The notes: generated by a model from the letters alone, not told the origin. DNA of 64,000 nt from Archaeoglobus sp. JdFR-27 (GCA_002011235.1 MTMO01000034.1:1-64000); one strand, 5' to 3'. Counted from the first letter of the stretch, positions 1 to 9,154 are shown. Numbers and translations are program-made.

Positions 1-674
1 TCATAGTACCTTTTTAAAACTTTTAGAATCTTTTCCCACTCGATACTACCGACACCCGGTGGAAGGTGCAGATCTCTTGACTTATTGTTATCATGGAGGT
101 GAACATGCTTCAGCCTACCATGAAATTTTCTGATGAAATCCTCTGGTTTCCTCCCGTGGATGCTTGTATGACCTATATCAAGATGCAAATAGAGATCAGG
201 CACAGCCATCAAAATCGAAGAGATGTTTTTAACTGTATCAAACCTTGTGTCCAAAGGTTCCAACATTAAGTTGATTCCGAATCCTTTCGCCTCCTTCACG
301 AGCTTTTTTAGTGTCTCAATCTGGAACTTTACACCCTCTTTGTCTGAGAACAAGCCCCCAGGCCAGTTTGCATGGATATTAACATATTCTACTCCAAGTT
401 CTGCGAAAATTTCAAAATATCTTTTCAACTCACTGACTGCAGCATCTCTAAATGCCTTAACGGGAGAGCCTATAGGCATATACCATGCAGTATGGCCTAT
501 AACACCGAGATCGTATTTTTCAAGAAGTTTTCTCGTTTTACTTATGTTAACTTTTTCGGGAGCGGCCATATCCTCTTCTAAAAAGAGATCCACGAAATCG
601 AAGCCATTCTTTCCTATCCACTCGATCTCTTTTAGTAAATTTTTCCTTGGGTGATTTGGGAAGCCAATTTCCAT
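1..674 (-). CDS. Sugar phosphate isomerase/epimerase, TIM barrel (3' end cut by window)
   Basis: Reading from ATG at 674, the minus strand stays open to the window edge (224 residues seen, no stop). The sequence looks like the xylose isomerase-like / AP endonuclease 2 TIM-barrel superfamily. Metal-type motifs are visible: LEP (Glu139), LDIGH (166-169) and VHLHDN (191-196), a pattern typical of sugar isomerases and epimerases of this fold. The substrate cannot be told from sequence. The start is supported by the family-like opening MEIGFPNHP. The plus-strand frames here are antisense shadows. Confidence 0.8.
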   Translation of the reverse strand, partial: MEIGFPNHPRKNLLKEIEWIGKNGFDFVDLFLEEDMAAPEKVNISKTRKLLEKYDLGVIGHTAWYMPIGSPVKAFRDAAVSELKRYFEIFAELGVEYVNIHANWPGGLFSDKEGVKFQIETLKKLVKEAKGFGINLMLEPLDTRFDTVKNISSILMAVPDLYLHLDIGHTSIHGRKPEDFIRKFHGRLKHVHLHDNNKSRDLHLPPGVGSIEWEKILKVLKRYY

Positions 675-860
675 GATAGCTGATGCGGGCTATCTGCTAT
701 AAATTTGTTGATTTGGTGGATGTTTTTTCTGATATTTTCATACCCATCTTTATTATGTCCTAAAACCCTCTTCCTAAAACCCTCTAGTTCCTTAGCCATT
801 TCTCAAAAACTTAAAAGTGTAGAGATTCAACGATTTATTTCACATGTAAATCATGATATT

Positions 861-2039
861 TTAAACTTGGAAGAGTTCTCTTGGAGTTATACTTAGGATT
901 TTATTCTTTTTCTCACCTATCAATAGCATGTCCTCCAATTTGACGACGCAGTTTTTGCTCATCATGTGCATTTCCAAAGTAACTACAACTCCGCTTGATA
1001 CTTTAGAGTGATCATAATTTGACAGTAATGGAGGTTCATTCAACTCTAAACCTATCCCATGCCCTACAAAATGAGCTTTCCTATTGCCCAATCTCAAAAA
1101 ATAATCCTCCACGTTGAGCCCTTTTGCTTTTTCTACAGCCATCTGGAATATTTCCCCATACTTCATCTCGATCTCAATGTTATCGACAAGATGGTTGGAT
1201 ATCTCCTTCAACGCATCAAATAGTCGTTGAGCTTTGTCGTTGGCCCCCAAAACATACATTCTTGTTTGATCTGCATGATATCCATTTACGAGGACAGGAA
1301 TGTCAACCAAAATCAGGTCTCCTCTCTCAATTCTTTTTCTCGAAGGCCCTGCAGGTACTGCGGAACTTAACCCAACTCCTGTGATCGTGTAAACAACTCC
1401 ACTTATTCTAAAAAGATTTGAACTGGATGCCAATGGACCACGACTCATAAAAAAGTCAGGTTGTCTAATAAAGAAAATTCCCTCATGCCCTGCCAACCTA
1501 TGTGCATGCTCAACACAAGCTGCAAGTTCAAGTTCGGTCATCCCCTCCTTTAAATTTGATAGAACAGCCTCGTGTCCGGCATCTATAACTTTACAAGCTT
1601 CTTTGATCATCTCAATTTCATATGCATCTTTCTGTTTTCTCTGTTCGAGTATAATGGGAGACAAATTTACGAACTCAGATTCTGAGAAAACTTTTTTAAA
1701 TTGTGAGAATCTGTTGGCTGGTAGCAAATCCAATTCAGTCCCTATTTTACCTTCTATTGGAAGTTCCACCTTAATTTGTTCTTTAATTTTCTCCAATCTC
1801 CCCTCCTCAATAATTTTATCTTTCTTAATAGCCACTTCGTCAATAACAAAATCAAATCCACTTCTGACAAATAGAAAATATTCATCAGGAAACACGACGA
1901 AATAAGATGGTTGAGCTGTGCCTGTGTAATACAATATGTCCCGTGAGTAGAATAATATAGCCCCAGTGAAACCATTCAATGCTATCTGTTCTTGCAGATG
2001 TCCTATTCTCGCTTCGCACAAATTTTTCTGATTAAACAC
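861..2039 (-). CDS. M24 family metallopeptidase (Xaa-Pro dipeptidase type)
   Basis: 392 residues, with an N-terminal creatinase-like domain (about 1-130) and a C-terminal pita-bread domain. All five metal ligands of the M24 family are present: Asp246 (VDIPV), Asp257 (HADQTR), His327 (VGHGIGLE), Glu356 (VTLEMH) and Glu369 (VKLEDML). This fits a cytosolic dinuclear-metal aminopeptidase that removes N-terminal residues before proline, although some archaeal members have other substrates. A GAGGTG ribosome site lies just upstream of the ATG. It is a single gene, divergent from the Fe-S protein at 2215. Confidence 0.85.
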   Translation of the reverse strand: MFNQKNLCEARIGHLQEQIALNGFTGAILFYSRDILYYTGTAQPSYFVVFPDEYFLFVRSGFDFVIDEVAIKKDKIIEEGRLEKIKEQIKVELPIEGKIGTELDLLPANRFSQFKKVFSESEFVNLSPIILEQRKQKDAYEIEMIKEACKVIDAGHEAVLSNLKEGMTELELAACVEHAHRLAGHEGIFFIRQPDFFMSRGPLASSSNLFRISGVVYTITGVGLSSAVPAGPSRKRIERGDLILVDIPVLVNGYHADQTRMYVLGANDKAQRLFDALKEISNHLVDNIEIEMKYGEIFQMAVEKAKGLNVEDYFLRLGNRKAHFVGHGIGLELNEPPLLSNYDHSKVSSGVVVTLEMHMMSKNCVVKLEDMLLIGEKKNKILSITPRELFQV

Positions 2040-2184
2040 CTCTTAAATTTGAATTTACAATTTAATAAAACCATCGGAATTAGATAAAACTCTCGAAAGT
2101 TTTAGATGAGTATTAAATCATAAAAGATTTGTTTGTGGTTAGATTGAATATTGAAAATTGAAATTGAAGCAATTGAAGCAAACT

Positions 2185-2193
2185 TTTATAAAT
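2185..2193 (+). promoter_or_regulatory. TATA box for the Fe-S protein at 2215 (likely leaderless)
   Basis: TTTATAAAT sits with its centre about 26 bases before the ATG at 2215. That is the distance expected between an archaeal TATA box and the transcription start, so the transcript probably begins at or within a few bases of the start codon. No ribosome binding site is visible, which agrees with leaderless translation. Confidence 0.5.
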
Positions 2194-2214
2194 TGTTAAG
2201 ATTATATAAAACCT

Positions 2215-2928
2215 ATGTCCATTTTTCAATCCATCTATGAAATATTAGATGACTCCAAAGCCGTTTACGGAGCTACAAGAATTGAACAAAATTTTATCTT
2301 CCCAAATGCCAGAAGTGCTCTCGTCTTTGGATTGCCAATACCAAGAGCAGTTCTTAAATCTACAAAACCTCTACACAATTACTGGAGAACTGCAAACCTT
2401 TTTTACAGACATCTCGATACCTTAGCAGTTAAAATTGCACTTATCTTGGAGGAGAAGGGTTTTGACTCTTTACCGATATTTGGTTGTTTCCCTTTTCAGA
2501 TAAAAGGGCTATACGAATACAACGGATTTGTAGATCTCATTGGACTTGCAGTCAAATGTGGACTTGGAAAACTCTCGAAAAGTTCAATGCTCATAAATCC
2601 AGAATATGGTACGAGATTAATTCTGGCAGGAATTCTTACAGAAGCTGAATTGGAGGAGATTAAAAGAGAAGCTGGGAATGGATGTCCAGAGGATTGTTTT
2701 GAATGTATTAAAGCATGTCCGGCTAAAGCTCTTGAACCATACAGCATTGATGTCGAAAAATGTATAAAGATGCAGTCATTCTCACCACTCTTTGTACATC
2801 TCCTAAAATCAGAAAATAGAAGACTCTCGCCCGATGAAATTGAAATTCTCCAGCACGTTACCGTTGTGGACGACCATAATTGGTATATGTGCATTGAATG
2901 TACAGCCAGATGTCCGATGAACTTCTAA
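2215..2928 (+). CDS. Short epoxyqueuosine-reductase-like 4Fe-4S protein
   Basis: 237 residues. The C-terminal half carries two ferredoxin-type clusters: GCPEDCFECIKACPAKAL (about 160-177) and a final CIECTARCPMNF, with an extra Cys in VEKCIKMQ. The N-terminal part resembles the flavin/corrinoid-side domain of QueG and reductive-dehalogenase-like proteins but is much shorter than true QueG (over 300 residues). The role is therefore unknown: a redox protein of the COG1600 kind. It stands alone with its own TATA box and converges on a second protein of the same type at 3209-3934. Confidence 0.65.
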   Translation: MSIFQSIYEILDDSKAVYGATRIEQNFIFPNARSALVFGLPIPRAVLKSTKPLHNYWRTANLFYRHLDTLAVKIALILEEKGFDSLPIFGCFPFQIKGLYEYNGFVDLIGLAVKCGLGKLSKSSMLINPEYGTRLILAGILTEAELEEIKREAGNGCPEDCFECIKACPAKALEPYSIDVEKCIKMQSFSPLFVHLLKSENRRLSPDEIEILQHVTVVDDHNWYMCIECTARCPMNF

Positions 2929-3208
2929 AGACATTCTAAAGAAATTTTTTATCTCCTATAGAACTATTGTTGGTTGTGTGGAGGATTGACTCATTATCGA
3001 GAGGGTGCAATCTTTTTCAGAAATCAGAGAATATAACTTCACATCTGAGTAAGTTTGGGCTTGTAAAAAGATAGCTAAAAATAGACTTTTACTAAACTAA
3101 TGCCTAATGGCTGCAAACCGTACGAGGTCTAATAGCTGCTGGCAAGTATCGAGCACAGTAATTCAAAAAAGCAGTTGGAGAGAGATATCACTAATAATAC
3201 AAGCTCCT

Positions 3209-3934
3209 TCACTTTTTCGGTTTCTCACTTTTTCCGAAAGGACAGATAGCCATGCAGATACCACATATATGACCCTCGCAAATAGCGTAATAGTTCCTCT
3301 TTTTCCACTTATCACACCTAAAAACATCTATCAGCCTTTCCCTATCTAATCCGGGATACCATTTCTCTCCGATGATTGCTCCTGCCGGGCATGCGTCTAT
3401 ACATTTGGTACATTTACCACAATAGCTTTTTTTGATAGGTTTGGCAGCTTTAAGAGGTAGATCCGTTAGAACTGTCACCAACCTTATGCGCGGACCGTAT
3501 TTTCGCGTAATAAGAAGAGAGTTTTTCCCTATCCAACCTAATCCAGCTCTGGTTGCTGCTGTCTTATGTGGAAACTCCCCTCTGAGTGCAAAACCTGTCT
3601 TTTTAGATGCTGGAATTGCTAGAGCGTTGTATCCGCTCTTTTTAATCTTGTTCTCAATATTAGATGCGATTTTATCCAGCATCAGGTTTGTGTTTCTGTA
3701 TTCCTCACAGTATTCTTGAGTAGGGCTTAGATTATCAACTATACCATCAACAATCGAATTACTGAGTTTCACTGCTATGGAGATCGCATACTTCAGTTTC
3801 TGGAATTTTAATACGATATCTTCTAGATACGCAAATCCATAGATGTCTGCTCTTTTATTCAAAATTTTGATTATGGATTGCTGAAGATTTTTTGCCTTAA
3901 CAGGCATGTTATGGTTGTCGTGGTTGTTACGCAT
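3209..3934 (-). CDS. QueG-like 4Fe-4S protein (COG1600 type)
   Basis: 241 residues. The middle region has the motif GLGWIGKNSLLIT followed by YGPRIRLVTVLTDLPL, characteristic of the epoxyqueuosine reductase family, then two ferredoxin clusters: YCGKCTKCIDACPAGAI and ICGICMAICPFG. It lacks the C-terminal HEAT repeats of bacterial QueG. Archaea make archaeosine rather than queuosine, so the family name should not be read as a function; archaeal homologues are uncharacterised oxidoreductases. It shares fold and cluster layout with 2215-2928 but is clearly divergent. Confidence 0.7.
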   Translation of the reverse strand: MRNNHDNHNMPVKAKNLQQSIIKILNKRADIYGFAYLEDIVLKFQKLKYAISIAVKLSNSIVDGIVDNLSPTQEYCEEYRNTNLMLDKIASNIENKIKKSGYNALAIPASKKTGFALRGEFPHKTAATRAGLGWIGKNSLLITRKYGPRIRLVTVLTDLPLKAAKPIKKSYCGKCTKCIDACPAGAIIGEKWYPGLDRERLIDVFRCDKWKKRNYYAICEGHICGICMAICPFGKSEKPKK

Positions 3935-4029
3935 GCTACCAGCTCATTTGTTAATATGGATATTCTGTTCCTTTACATGTTTTTCTGCGTATCCTTACAC
4001 TTCAGATACATCGATGTGTCTAAATTGTC

Positions 4030-4037
4030 TTATAAAT
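4030..4037 (+). promoter_or_regulatory. TATA box of the tungstate transporter operon
   Basis: TTATAAAT lies about 60 bases before the tupA ATG. An archaeal start would fall roughly 25 bases downstream, near 4056-4062, immediately before the inverted repeat at 4066-4093. This geometry would let a protein bound at the repeat block initiation or early elongation. Confidence 0.5.
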
Positions 4038-4065
4038 ACGCAAAAACATAAAACGAAAATTTTTT

Positions 4066-4093
4066 ATCGTTATGCATAGCAACACATAACGAT
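4066..4093 (+). promoter_or_regulatory. Perfect 9-bp inverted repeat, ModE/TunR-like operator
   Basis: ATCGTTATG (4066-4074) is followed after 10 bases by its exact reverse complement CATAACGAT (4085-4093). The core CGTTAT-N12-ATAACG matches, in sequence and spacing, the molybdate/tungstate-responsive operator I recall for bacterial ModE (CGTTAT...ATAACG). It ends four bases before the tupA start codon and lies just after the predicted transcription start, so repression when oxyanion is plentiful is the natural reading. No ModE-like regulator is encoded in this window. Confidence 0.65.
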
Positions 4094-4097
4094 CTGC

Positions 4098-5108
4098 ATG
4101 GTGAGAGAGAGAAATCCATCCAAACCTGCATTTATTGCAATAGTGCTACTCCTGCTGGTTGTAGGCAATGTTATCTGGTACTACCAGAGCATACAGCATA
4201 GGGAGAGAGTGCTGACGATCTCCACAACCACGAGCCTTTACGACACCGGATTACTTGAAAATATCATAGCACCAACTTTTAAAAAAGAAACTGGAATAGA
4301 GTTGCGTTTTATACCTAAAGGCACGGGTGCAGCGATACAGGATGCGAAGAATGGAGTTGCTGATGCAATTATGGTGCATGCAAGAAGCAAGGAAGTAGCG
4401 TTCATGAAAGAGGGTTATGGGGTAAACAGAAAGGTGTTTGCCTACAACTTCTTCGCTATAGTCGGGCCAACAAACGATCCGGCAGGAATAAAGGGAATGA
4501 CACCAATCGATGCTCTGAAGAAGATAGTCGAAGAGGGGAGAAAGGGTAACGCTATCTGGGTTTCAAGAGACGATGGTTCGGGAACAAATACGAAGGAGAT
4601 AGCACTTTGGAAAAAGGCCGGTTTTGATTATGCCAAGATAAAGAATGAAGAATGGTTCAGAAATACCGGTTCGGGCATGGGGCAGACGTTGAACTATGCG
4701 AACAATGTTAAAGGCTACACCCTCACTGACATGGGCACCTATCTGAAATATAGAAAGGATAGCCTCATCGAACTTGAGATACTCGTCAATAAGGGTGAGG
4801 AGCTCATAAACATCTACAGCATAATTCTGGTCAATCCGGAAAAATATAAAAAGGACTTTGACGGAGCGATGAAGCTTGTCAAATGGCTTGTTTCTGAAAA
4901 AGGTCAGGAGATTATAGGAAACTACGGTAAGGAAGAATATGGAGCTCCTCTATTCTTCCCAATAGTAGGTATCCTAAAGAACGGCTCAGGAGATCTTCAC
5001 AACTGGATCGTGAAATATGGGTCCATCAAAGATGGAAACATGCTTACAGAGTGCCCGAAGAGATATCGTTATAAGGCAGACATCAGCTTTTTCGAAACTG
5101 GAGATTAG
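4098..5108 (+). CDS. tupA: Tungstate ABC transporter, substrate-binding protein
   Basis: 336 residues, with an N-terminal signal/membrane anchor at about residues 9-28. The mature part opens with TTTSLYDTGLLENI and continues FIPKGTGAAIQDAKNG, the TupA-type oxyanion-binding signature (TTTS loop plus GTG), and has the DDGSGTNTKE stretch typical of the family. The product binds tungstate, or less likely molybdate, outside the membrane and hands it to TupB. Tungsten is needed for archaeal aldehyde:ferredoxin oxidoreductases and formylmethanofuran dehydrogenase. First gene of tupABC, directly behind the ModE-like operator. Confidence 0.88.
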   Translation: MVRERNPSKPAFIAIVLLLLVVGNVIWYYQSIQHRERVLTISTTTSLYDTGLLENIIAPTFKKETGIELRFIPKGTGAAIQDAKNGVADAIMVHARSKEVAFMKEGYGVNRKVFAYNFFAIVGPTNDPAGIKGMTPIDALKKIVEEGRKGNAIWVSRDDGSGTNTKEIALWKKAGFDYAKIKNEEWFRNTGSGMGQTLNYANNVKGYTLTDMGTYLKYRKDSLIELEILVNKGEELINIYSIILVNPEKYKKDFDGAMKLVKWLVSEKGQEIIGNYGKEEYGAPLFFPIVGILKNGSGDLHNWIVKYGSIKDGNMLTECPKRYRYKADISFFETGD

Positions 5109-5162
5109 ATGATGGATAGTAGTGGCAGATAGTTGAGGTTAAAGGGAAGGGAGGGTTAAGAC

Positions 5163-5876
5163 TTGGGTATGGAACTGATATTCAACGGAATCCGTGGGGC
5201 AATTGAACTCATACTGGGTGCAAACCCTGATGTTGCTGAGATTGCTGCCCGATCCGTTAGGGTTTCGGGAATGGCAACTCTGATTGCATCCACATGGAGT
5301 TTGCCCGCCGGACTTGCAATCGGTCTTTACAGCTTTAAGGGAAAAGGTTTGCTGAAAAGCCTCTTCAACAGTATGCTGGGAATCCCGACAGTCGTTCTTG
5401 GCCTAATCCTTTATCTTTTATTGGTACCCTCTGGCCCTCTTGGTTTTTTAGGACTGATCTATACAGAGATGGGGATAAGTTTCGGACAAGCCCTTCTGAT
5501 AACTCCCATCATCATCAGCTTCGTCACCACATCAATCGAATCGGTAGAGAAGGAGGTGAGGGAGTTAGCCAAAACCCTTGGTGCTGGAAGGTTTGATGCA
5601 TCGATTGCGGTGATGAGAGAAACTATGGCAGGGGTTGTGCTCTCAATTATAGCAGCCTTCAACAGAGCCGTTGCAGAGCTGGGTGTTGCCATAATGATCG
5701 GTGGCAACGTATTTGTGAGGGGTAGCGCTCTTAATACGAGGGTGCTCACAACTGCAATCCAGATGTACACATCAAGAGGTGATATAGAGATGGCCATAGC
5801 TCTTGGCATAATTCTGTTGCTTATCGTATTTGTGGTGAGTATGGTTCTTAACTTCCTTCAGAGTAGATTCGCATGA
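5163..5876 (+). CDS. tupB: Tungstate ABC transporter, permease
   Basis: 237 residues with about five to six membrane helices. It carries the permease cytoplasmic loop (EVRELAKTLGAGRFDA) that contacts the ATPase. I used the TTG at 5163 because a GAGGG ribosome site ends about seven bases before it; the ATG at 5169 would lie rather far from that site. It overlaps tupC by four bases (ATGA), which indicates translational coupling. Forms the membrane channel of the Tup importer. Confidence 0.85.
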   Translation: MGMELIFNGIRGAIELILGANPDVAEIAARSVRVSGMATLIASTWSLPAGLAIGLYSFKGKGLLKSLFNSMLGIPTVVLGLILYLLLVPSGPLGFLGLIYTEMGISFGQALLITPIIISFVTTSIESVEKEVRELAKTLGAGRFDASIAVMRETMAGVVLSIIAAFNRAVAELGVAIMIGGNVFVRGSALNTRVLTTAIQMYTSRGDIEMAIALGIILLLIVFVVSMVLNFLQSRFA

Positions 5877-6586
5877 TAGAACTCGAGGGTATAACAAAAA
5901 GGTTTGGAGAAGTCATAGCCCTTGATAGGGTTAGTCTCAAAATAGATGAAGCAAGGATCTTTGCGGTAATCGGGAATAGCGGTGCAGGCAAGACAACGCT
6001 TCTAAGGATAATCTCACTTTTAGAAAGACAGGATGAAGGCAGGTACCTCTACAAGGGAGAAGATGCGTGGAGTAAAGAGGAAGATCTGAAGAGGAGAATA
6101 ACCATGGTCTTCCAGAAGCCCGTCATGTTCAACACAACCGTGTACAACAACATAGCGTATGGATTAAAGTTGAGGGGATACACGAGAGAGGAAATCAAGA
6201 CGAAGGTTGCCGAGATGCTTGAGCTCGTGAGGCTTGAGGGCTATGAAAAAAAGAATGCAAAAAGGCTTTCTGGCGGGGAGCAGCAAAGAGTTGCGATAGC
6301 CAGGGCTCTCATAACGGAACCTGAGCTTCTCGTACTCGACGAGCCGACGGCAAACTTAGATGCTGCAAACGCATCTGTGGTGGAGAGATGCATAAAAGAG
6401 TTGGTAGGCGACGGCACTACAGTCATCATGGCCACCCACAACCTGTTTCAGGCAAAACGGTTATCGGACAGGGTCGCCTACCTTTTCAACGGCAGGTTAA
6501 TTGAAGTTGGTAAAACGGAAAGAGTTTTTGAAAAGCCTGAAAATGAGCTTACAGAGAAGTTCATAAATGGAGAATTGTACTTCTAG
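5873..6586 (+). CDS. tupC: Tungstate ABC transporter, ATP-binding protein
   Basis: 237 residues. Walker A (GNSGAGKTT, about residues 33-41), Q-loop (VFQKPVMF), signature LSGGEQQRVAIARAL, Walker B with LLVLDEPTANLD and the switch His in ATHN are all present. It energises TupB. Start overlaps the tupB stop. It is too short to carry a C-terminal TOBE/mop oxyanion-sensing domain like that of ModC, so any feedback must come from elsewhere, such as the operator upstream of tupA. Confidence 0.87.
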   Translation: MIELEGITKRFGEVIALDRVSLKIDEARIFAVIGNSGAGKTTLLRIISLLERQDEGRYLYKGEDAWSKEEDLKRRITMVFQKPVMFNTTVYNNIAYGLKLRGYTREEIKTKVAEMLELVRLEGYEKKNAKRLSGGEQQRVAIARALITEPELLVLDEPTANLDAANASVVERCIKELVGDGTTVIMATHNLFQAKRLSDRVAYLFNGRLIEVGKTERVFEKPENELTEKFINGELYF

Positions 6587-6806
6587 ATTTTTGAGAAACT
6601 GGCCATCAAATTCGTTTTCTGTATGATTACATTCTTACAGGCCCTTACGTTCTTCAAAGAGTCTAATCCTTATGCACTTTTTAAGACGGTTTTTGAGATG
6701 GTATCCATTCGTATATTGGCTATTATTATCTTGTAACATATGATCTAGCAGAAAGTTTCTACTAATCTCATCTGTCCCTAGAAATCTAAACAAAACTAGC
6801 TAAAAG

Positions 6807-7931
6807 CTAAACCAGCTTCCCAAGCTCAGACATGAGTTTGTCAACATCTTCCTCGTTGTTGTATACATGTACAGAAACCCTCAATCCCCTTCCGCGTGCG
6901 GAAACAACGATATTTTTCTTATGCAGCTCCTGAACAATCGTTTCTGCGTTTTTAAGTCCTATCACAGTTATACCAGACCTATACTTTCTGTCAAGTGGTG
7001 ACACTATTTGCTGGCTTAGCTCCGAATCTAACTCTTCCAGCTTTTTAACTAAATAATCTCCCAATTCATATATTCTTCTTTCAACATTTTCCTTCCCAAT
7101 CTCATTTAACAAATCCAAAGCCCCACCCAAAGCGAAAATATTCGAAAAGTGCGGACATCCTAATTCGAACGCTGATGCTTCTTTTCTTAGATCCAATTTC
7201 CTGTTATCCACTAGGAAAGGATCTCTCACACTCTGCCAACCGGCAACCGGATAATCTACTTTTTCAAACCATTCTTTGTCCATGTAAAAAACACCAATCC
7301 CATAACCCGCCATCATCCATTTCAAGCCCGAGAAAACAAGAAAATCGATGTTTGCTTTTCTAACATCTATCGGCATAGCTCCTGCTGACTGGGTTGCGTT
7401 CACGACAAAAATTAAACCCCTATCTTTGCACAATTTCCCAAGTTCAACCAGATCCTGTTTAAATCCAGTTTTATATTGAACATGGCTGGTTACAAGGATC
7501 TTTGTGTTGGAGGTGATATTTTTCTCGATTTCATCTATCGAATAAACAGCATCCTCAGGTTTAACGAAACGGAGTTCGTAACCAAGATTCAGCCATGGTA
7601 GGGTTGTTGAGGGAAATTCATCATCCATCGTTACGACTTCTTTGCCAAACCGCTTCAGCATTCCAGCTATCAAGTTCATCCCGTGGGAGGTGTTCAATGT
7701 GAAAGCAATTTCACTTTTATCAGCGTTTATTAGTTCTACAACCTTCTTTCTAATCTTTTCACGTTTTTCAAGCCATTCATTCCAGGGTAAATCTCCTCTT
7801 GTGAGAATTTCATCGTAGAACGTTTTTGCTTCTCTAGCAGACAAAATAGAGACTGGAGAGGCTTCTGCTGCATTGAGGTAAACGAACTTTTTTGTTGCGG
7901 GAAAAAGATCCCTAATTTTATCCCAATCCAT
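6807..7931 (-). CDS. Class V aminotransferase / cysteine-desulfurase-like PLP enzyme
   Basis: 374 residues from the ATG at 7931. A longer frame from 7970 overlaps the upstream gene and lacks family-like sequence, so the shorter start MDWDKIRDLF is preferred. The pyridoxal-phosphate lysine lies in FSGLKWMMAGYG, preceded by NATQSAGAMPIDV. This is fold type I, class V (SufS, kynureninase and isopenicillin epimerase group). There is no SUF gene beside it and no obvious catalytic Cys loop near the C terminus, so cysteine desulfurase activity is uncertain. It follows an acetyltransferase gene by 22 bases and is probably cotranscribed. Confidence 0.75.
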   Translation of the reverse strand: MDWDKIRDLFPATKKFVYLNAAEASPVSILSAREAKTFYDEILTRGDLPWNEWLEKREKIRKKVVELINADKSEIAFTLNTSHGMNLIAGMLKRFGKEVVTMDDEFPSTTLPWLNLGYELRFVKPEDAVYSIDEIEKNITSNTKILVTSHVQYKTGFKQDLVELGKLCKDRGLIFVVNATQSAGAMPIDVRKANIDFLVFSGLKWMMAGYGIGVFYMDKEWFEKVDYPVAGWQSVRDPFLVDNRKLDLRKEASAFELGCPHFSNIFALGGALDLLNEIGKENVERRIYELGDYLVKKLEELDSELSQQIVSPLDRKYRSGITVIGLKNAETIVQELHKKNIVVSARGRGLRVSVHVYNNEEDVDKLMSELGKLV

Positions 7932-7953
7932 TATAACAATATATCGACCACAT

Positions 7954-8616
7954 TTATAAGTTCTTTTCAAGGTGAAGGTTCACACTATTTTCCCATTTTA
8001 ACGAGGCATTTTTAATCGCATTTCTAATCTTCTTCCGTAAAAAAGCTTCTTTAGTCAGAGCAACGTCATATCTGTATTTCGCCTTCCTATCTTCTTTTAT
8101 TTTTAAGGTGATTTCATATCCCACTTTTTCGAATGCTCTCAAACTTCTAGTGTTGTAATCTGCTATATCGCATCCAAAAATCATATCAGCCTTTTCTCTG
8201 AGAAAGCCAAATTCTGTGAGTAATCGAATCACCTCCGTTCCAATTCCTTGACCCCAATATTCTTTCTCTGCAATCGTCAAGTCAATTCGACGACAATCTG
8301 CATTGGGATACTTTTGGAGAATTCTCTCCAGATTCATTTTCTGGATCCAACATTCTCCAACCGGTTTACAATCTACCTCAATAATAAAACAAAAGGCATT
8401 CTTGCTTACTGAACGATATATTTTTTGGATTTGGCTTGGTGTATAATTACTAACATCGTCTCCTTCAGAGTAGTAAAGAACTTCTGGATCGCTATTCCAT
8501 TTAACTAAAATATTCCAGTCTTCTTCTCTTATGGGACGTAGTTTGATACTTCTGCCTTGTGAAGTTTTACCTTCCAATACGATATTGTGTTGTCTAATTT
8601 CAAACATGGTGACCAC
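7954..8616 (-). CDS. GNAT acetyltransferase (RimJ/RimL-like)
   Basis: 220 residues. The first part (KLRPIREEDWNILVKWNSDPEV) is the usual opening of RimJ/RimL-type N-acetyltransferases. The acetyl-CoA loop appears as YWGQGIGTEVIRLLTEF (about 130-146) and is followed by NTRSLRAFEKVGYE, the conserved motif of the fold. The substrate is unknown. It has a long basic C-terminal tail after about residue 190. Likely first gene of a two-gene unit with the downstream aminotransferase. Confidence 0.75.
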   Translation of the reverse strand: MVTMFEIRQHNIVLEGKTSQGRSIKLRPIREEDWNILVKWNSDPEVLYYSEGDDVSNYTPSQIQKIYRSVSKNAFCFIIEVDCKPVGECWIQKMNLERILQKYPNADCRRIDLTIAEKEYWGQGIGTEVIRLLTEFGFLREKADMIFGCDIADYNTRSLRAFEKVGYEITLKIKEDRKAKYRYDVALTKEAFLRKKIRNAIKNASLKWENSVNLHLEKNL

Positions 8617-8794
8617 TTTTTCTTGGTTCAGTAGTAACCCTAATTGATCAACTGATCTAAAATGTAAATGTTAAAAAATCTACGTTAGTGACATCTCTCA
8701 AATTTTTTCGATGTTTTCTCCAGTCTTTGGTTTCCGGTATGCTTCCGTTGAGACACACTCATAGATTATTCAAATAAAATAAAAGTAAGCTACC

Positions 8795-9154
8795 TCAATC
8801 TGTTGGAAAGTCAAGCTCGTTCTCAGGAATTCCCTGAGCCTTCCCATGATCTATTGCTTCTCTCCATGTGCTCCTATCATTTCTATCAAGTTCAAATTGT
8901 TTATCATGGTAAACTACTATAATTTTGTCTTCTTTCCAGAAATGCGCATACCATCCAGGTTTGACATAAGGTTGCAGAGTATCAATTTCTTCTCTTGAAC
9001 ATCTCACCCCATACTCATGCCATCTTCCAATGTTTCCTTCGTAGTCAATTGGCATATTTTCTGTGATAGTTGCTTTGTAAACGGTAAGTTCGTTGATAAT
9101 CGTTGGATCGGTCAATCCCTCAGCAATTATACTACCTTTCCAATCTTTCTCCAT
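8795..9154 (-). CDS. Conserved hypothetical protein, 119 aa
   Basis: Small acidic protein opening with WKGSIIAEGLTDP and ending EGIP-like (QGIPENELDFP). The WKGSIIEE-type start, a central WYAHFWKEDKIIVVYHDKQF strand pair and a C-terminal 'regarding gap to a final proline' layout occur in a widespread family of bacterial and archaeal proteins of about 115-120 residues with no assigned function. No catalytic motif, membrane segment or cysteine cluster is visible. It has its own short intergenic spaces on both sides. Confidence 0.55.
   Translation of the reverse strand: MEKDWKGSIIAEGLTDPTIINELTVYKATITENMPIDYEGNIGRWHEYGVRCSREEIDTLQPYVKPGWYAHFWKEDKIIVVYHDKQFELDRNDRSTWREAIDHGKAQGIPENELDFPTD

Noticed and set aside
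223-654. Plus-strand 143-residue frame
   Set aside because: It is antisense to the TIM-barrel isomerase, whose motifs are clear.
6623-6736. 37-residue hydrophobic frame after tupC
   Set aside because: No ribosome site or recognised similarity; it lies in an AT-rich gap where such frames arise by chance.
7932-7970. Upstream start for the aminotransferase
   Set aside because: It overlaps the acetyltransferase gene and adds 13 residues that do not look like the family.
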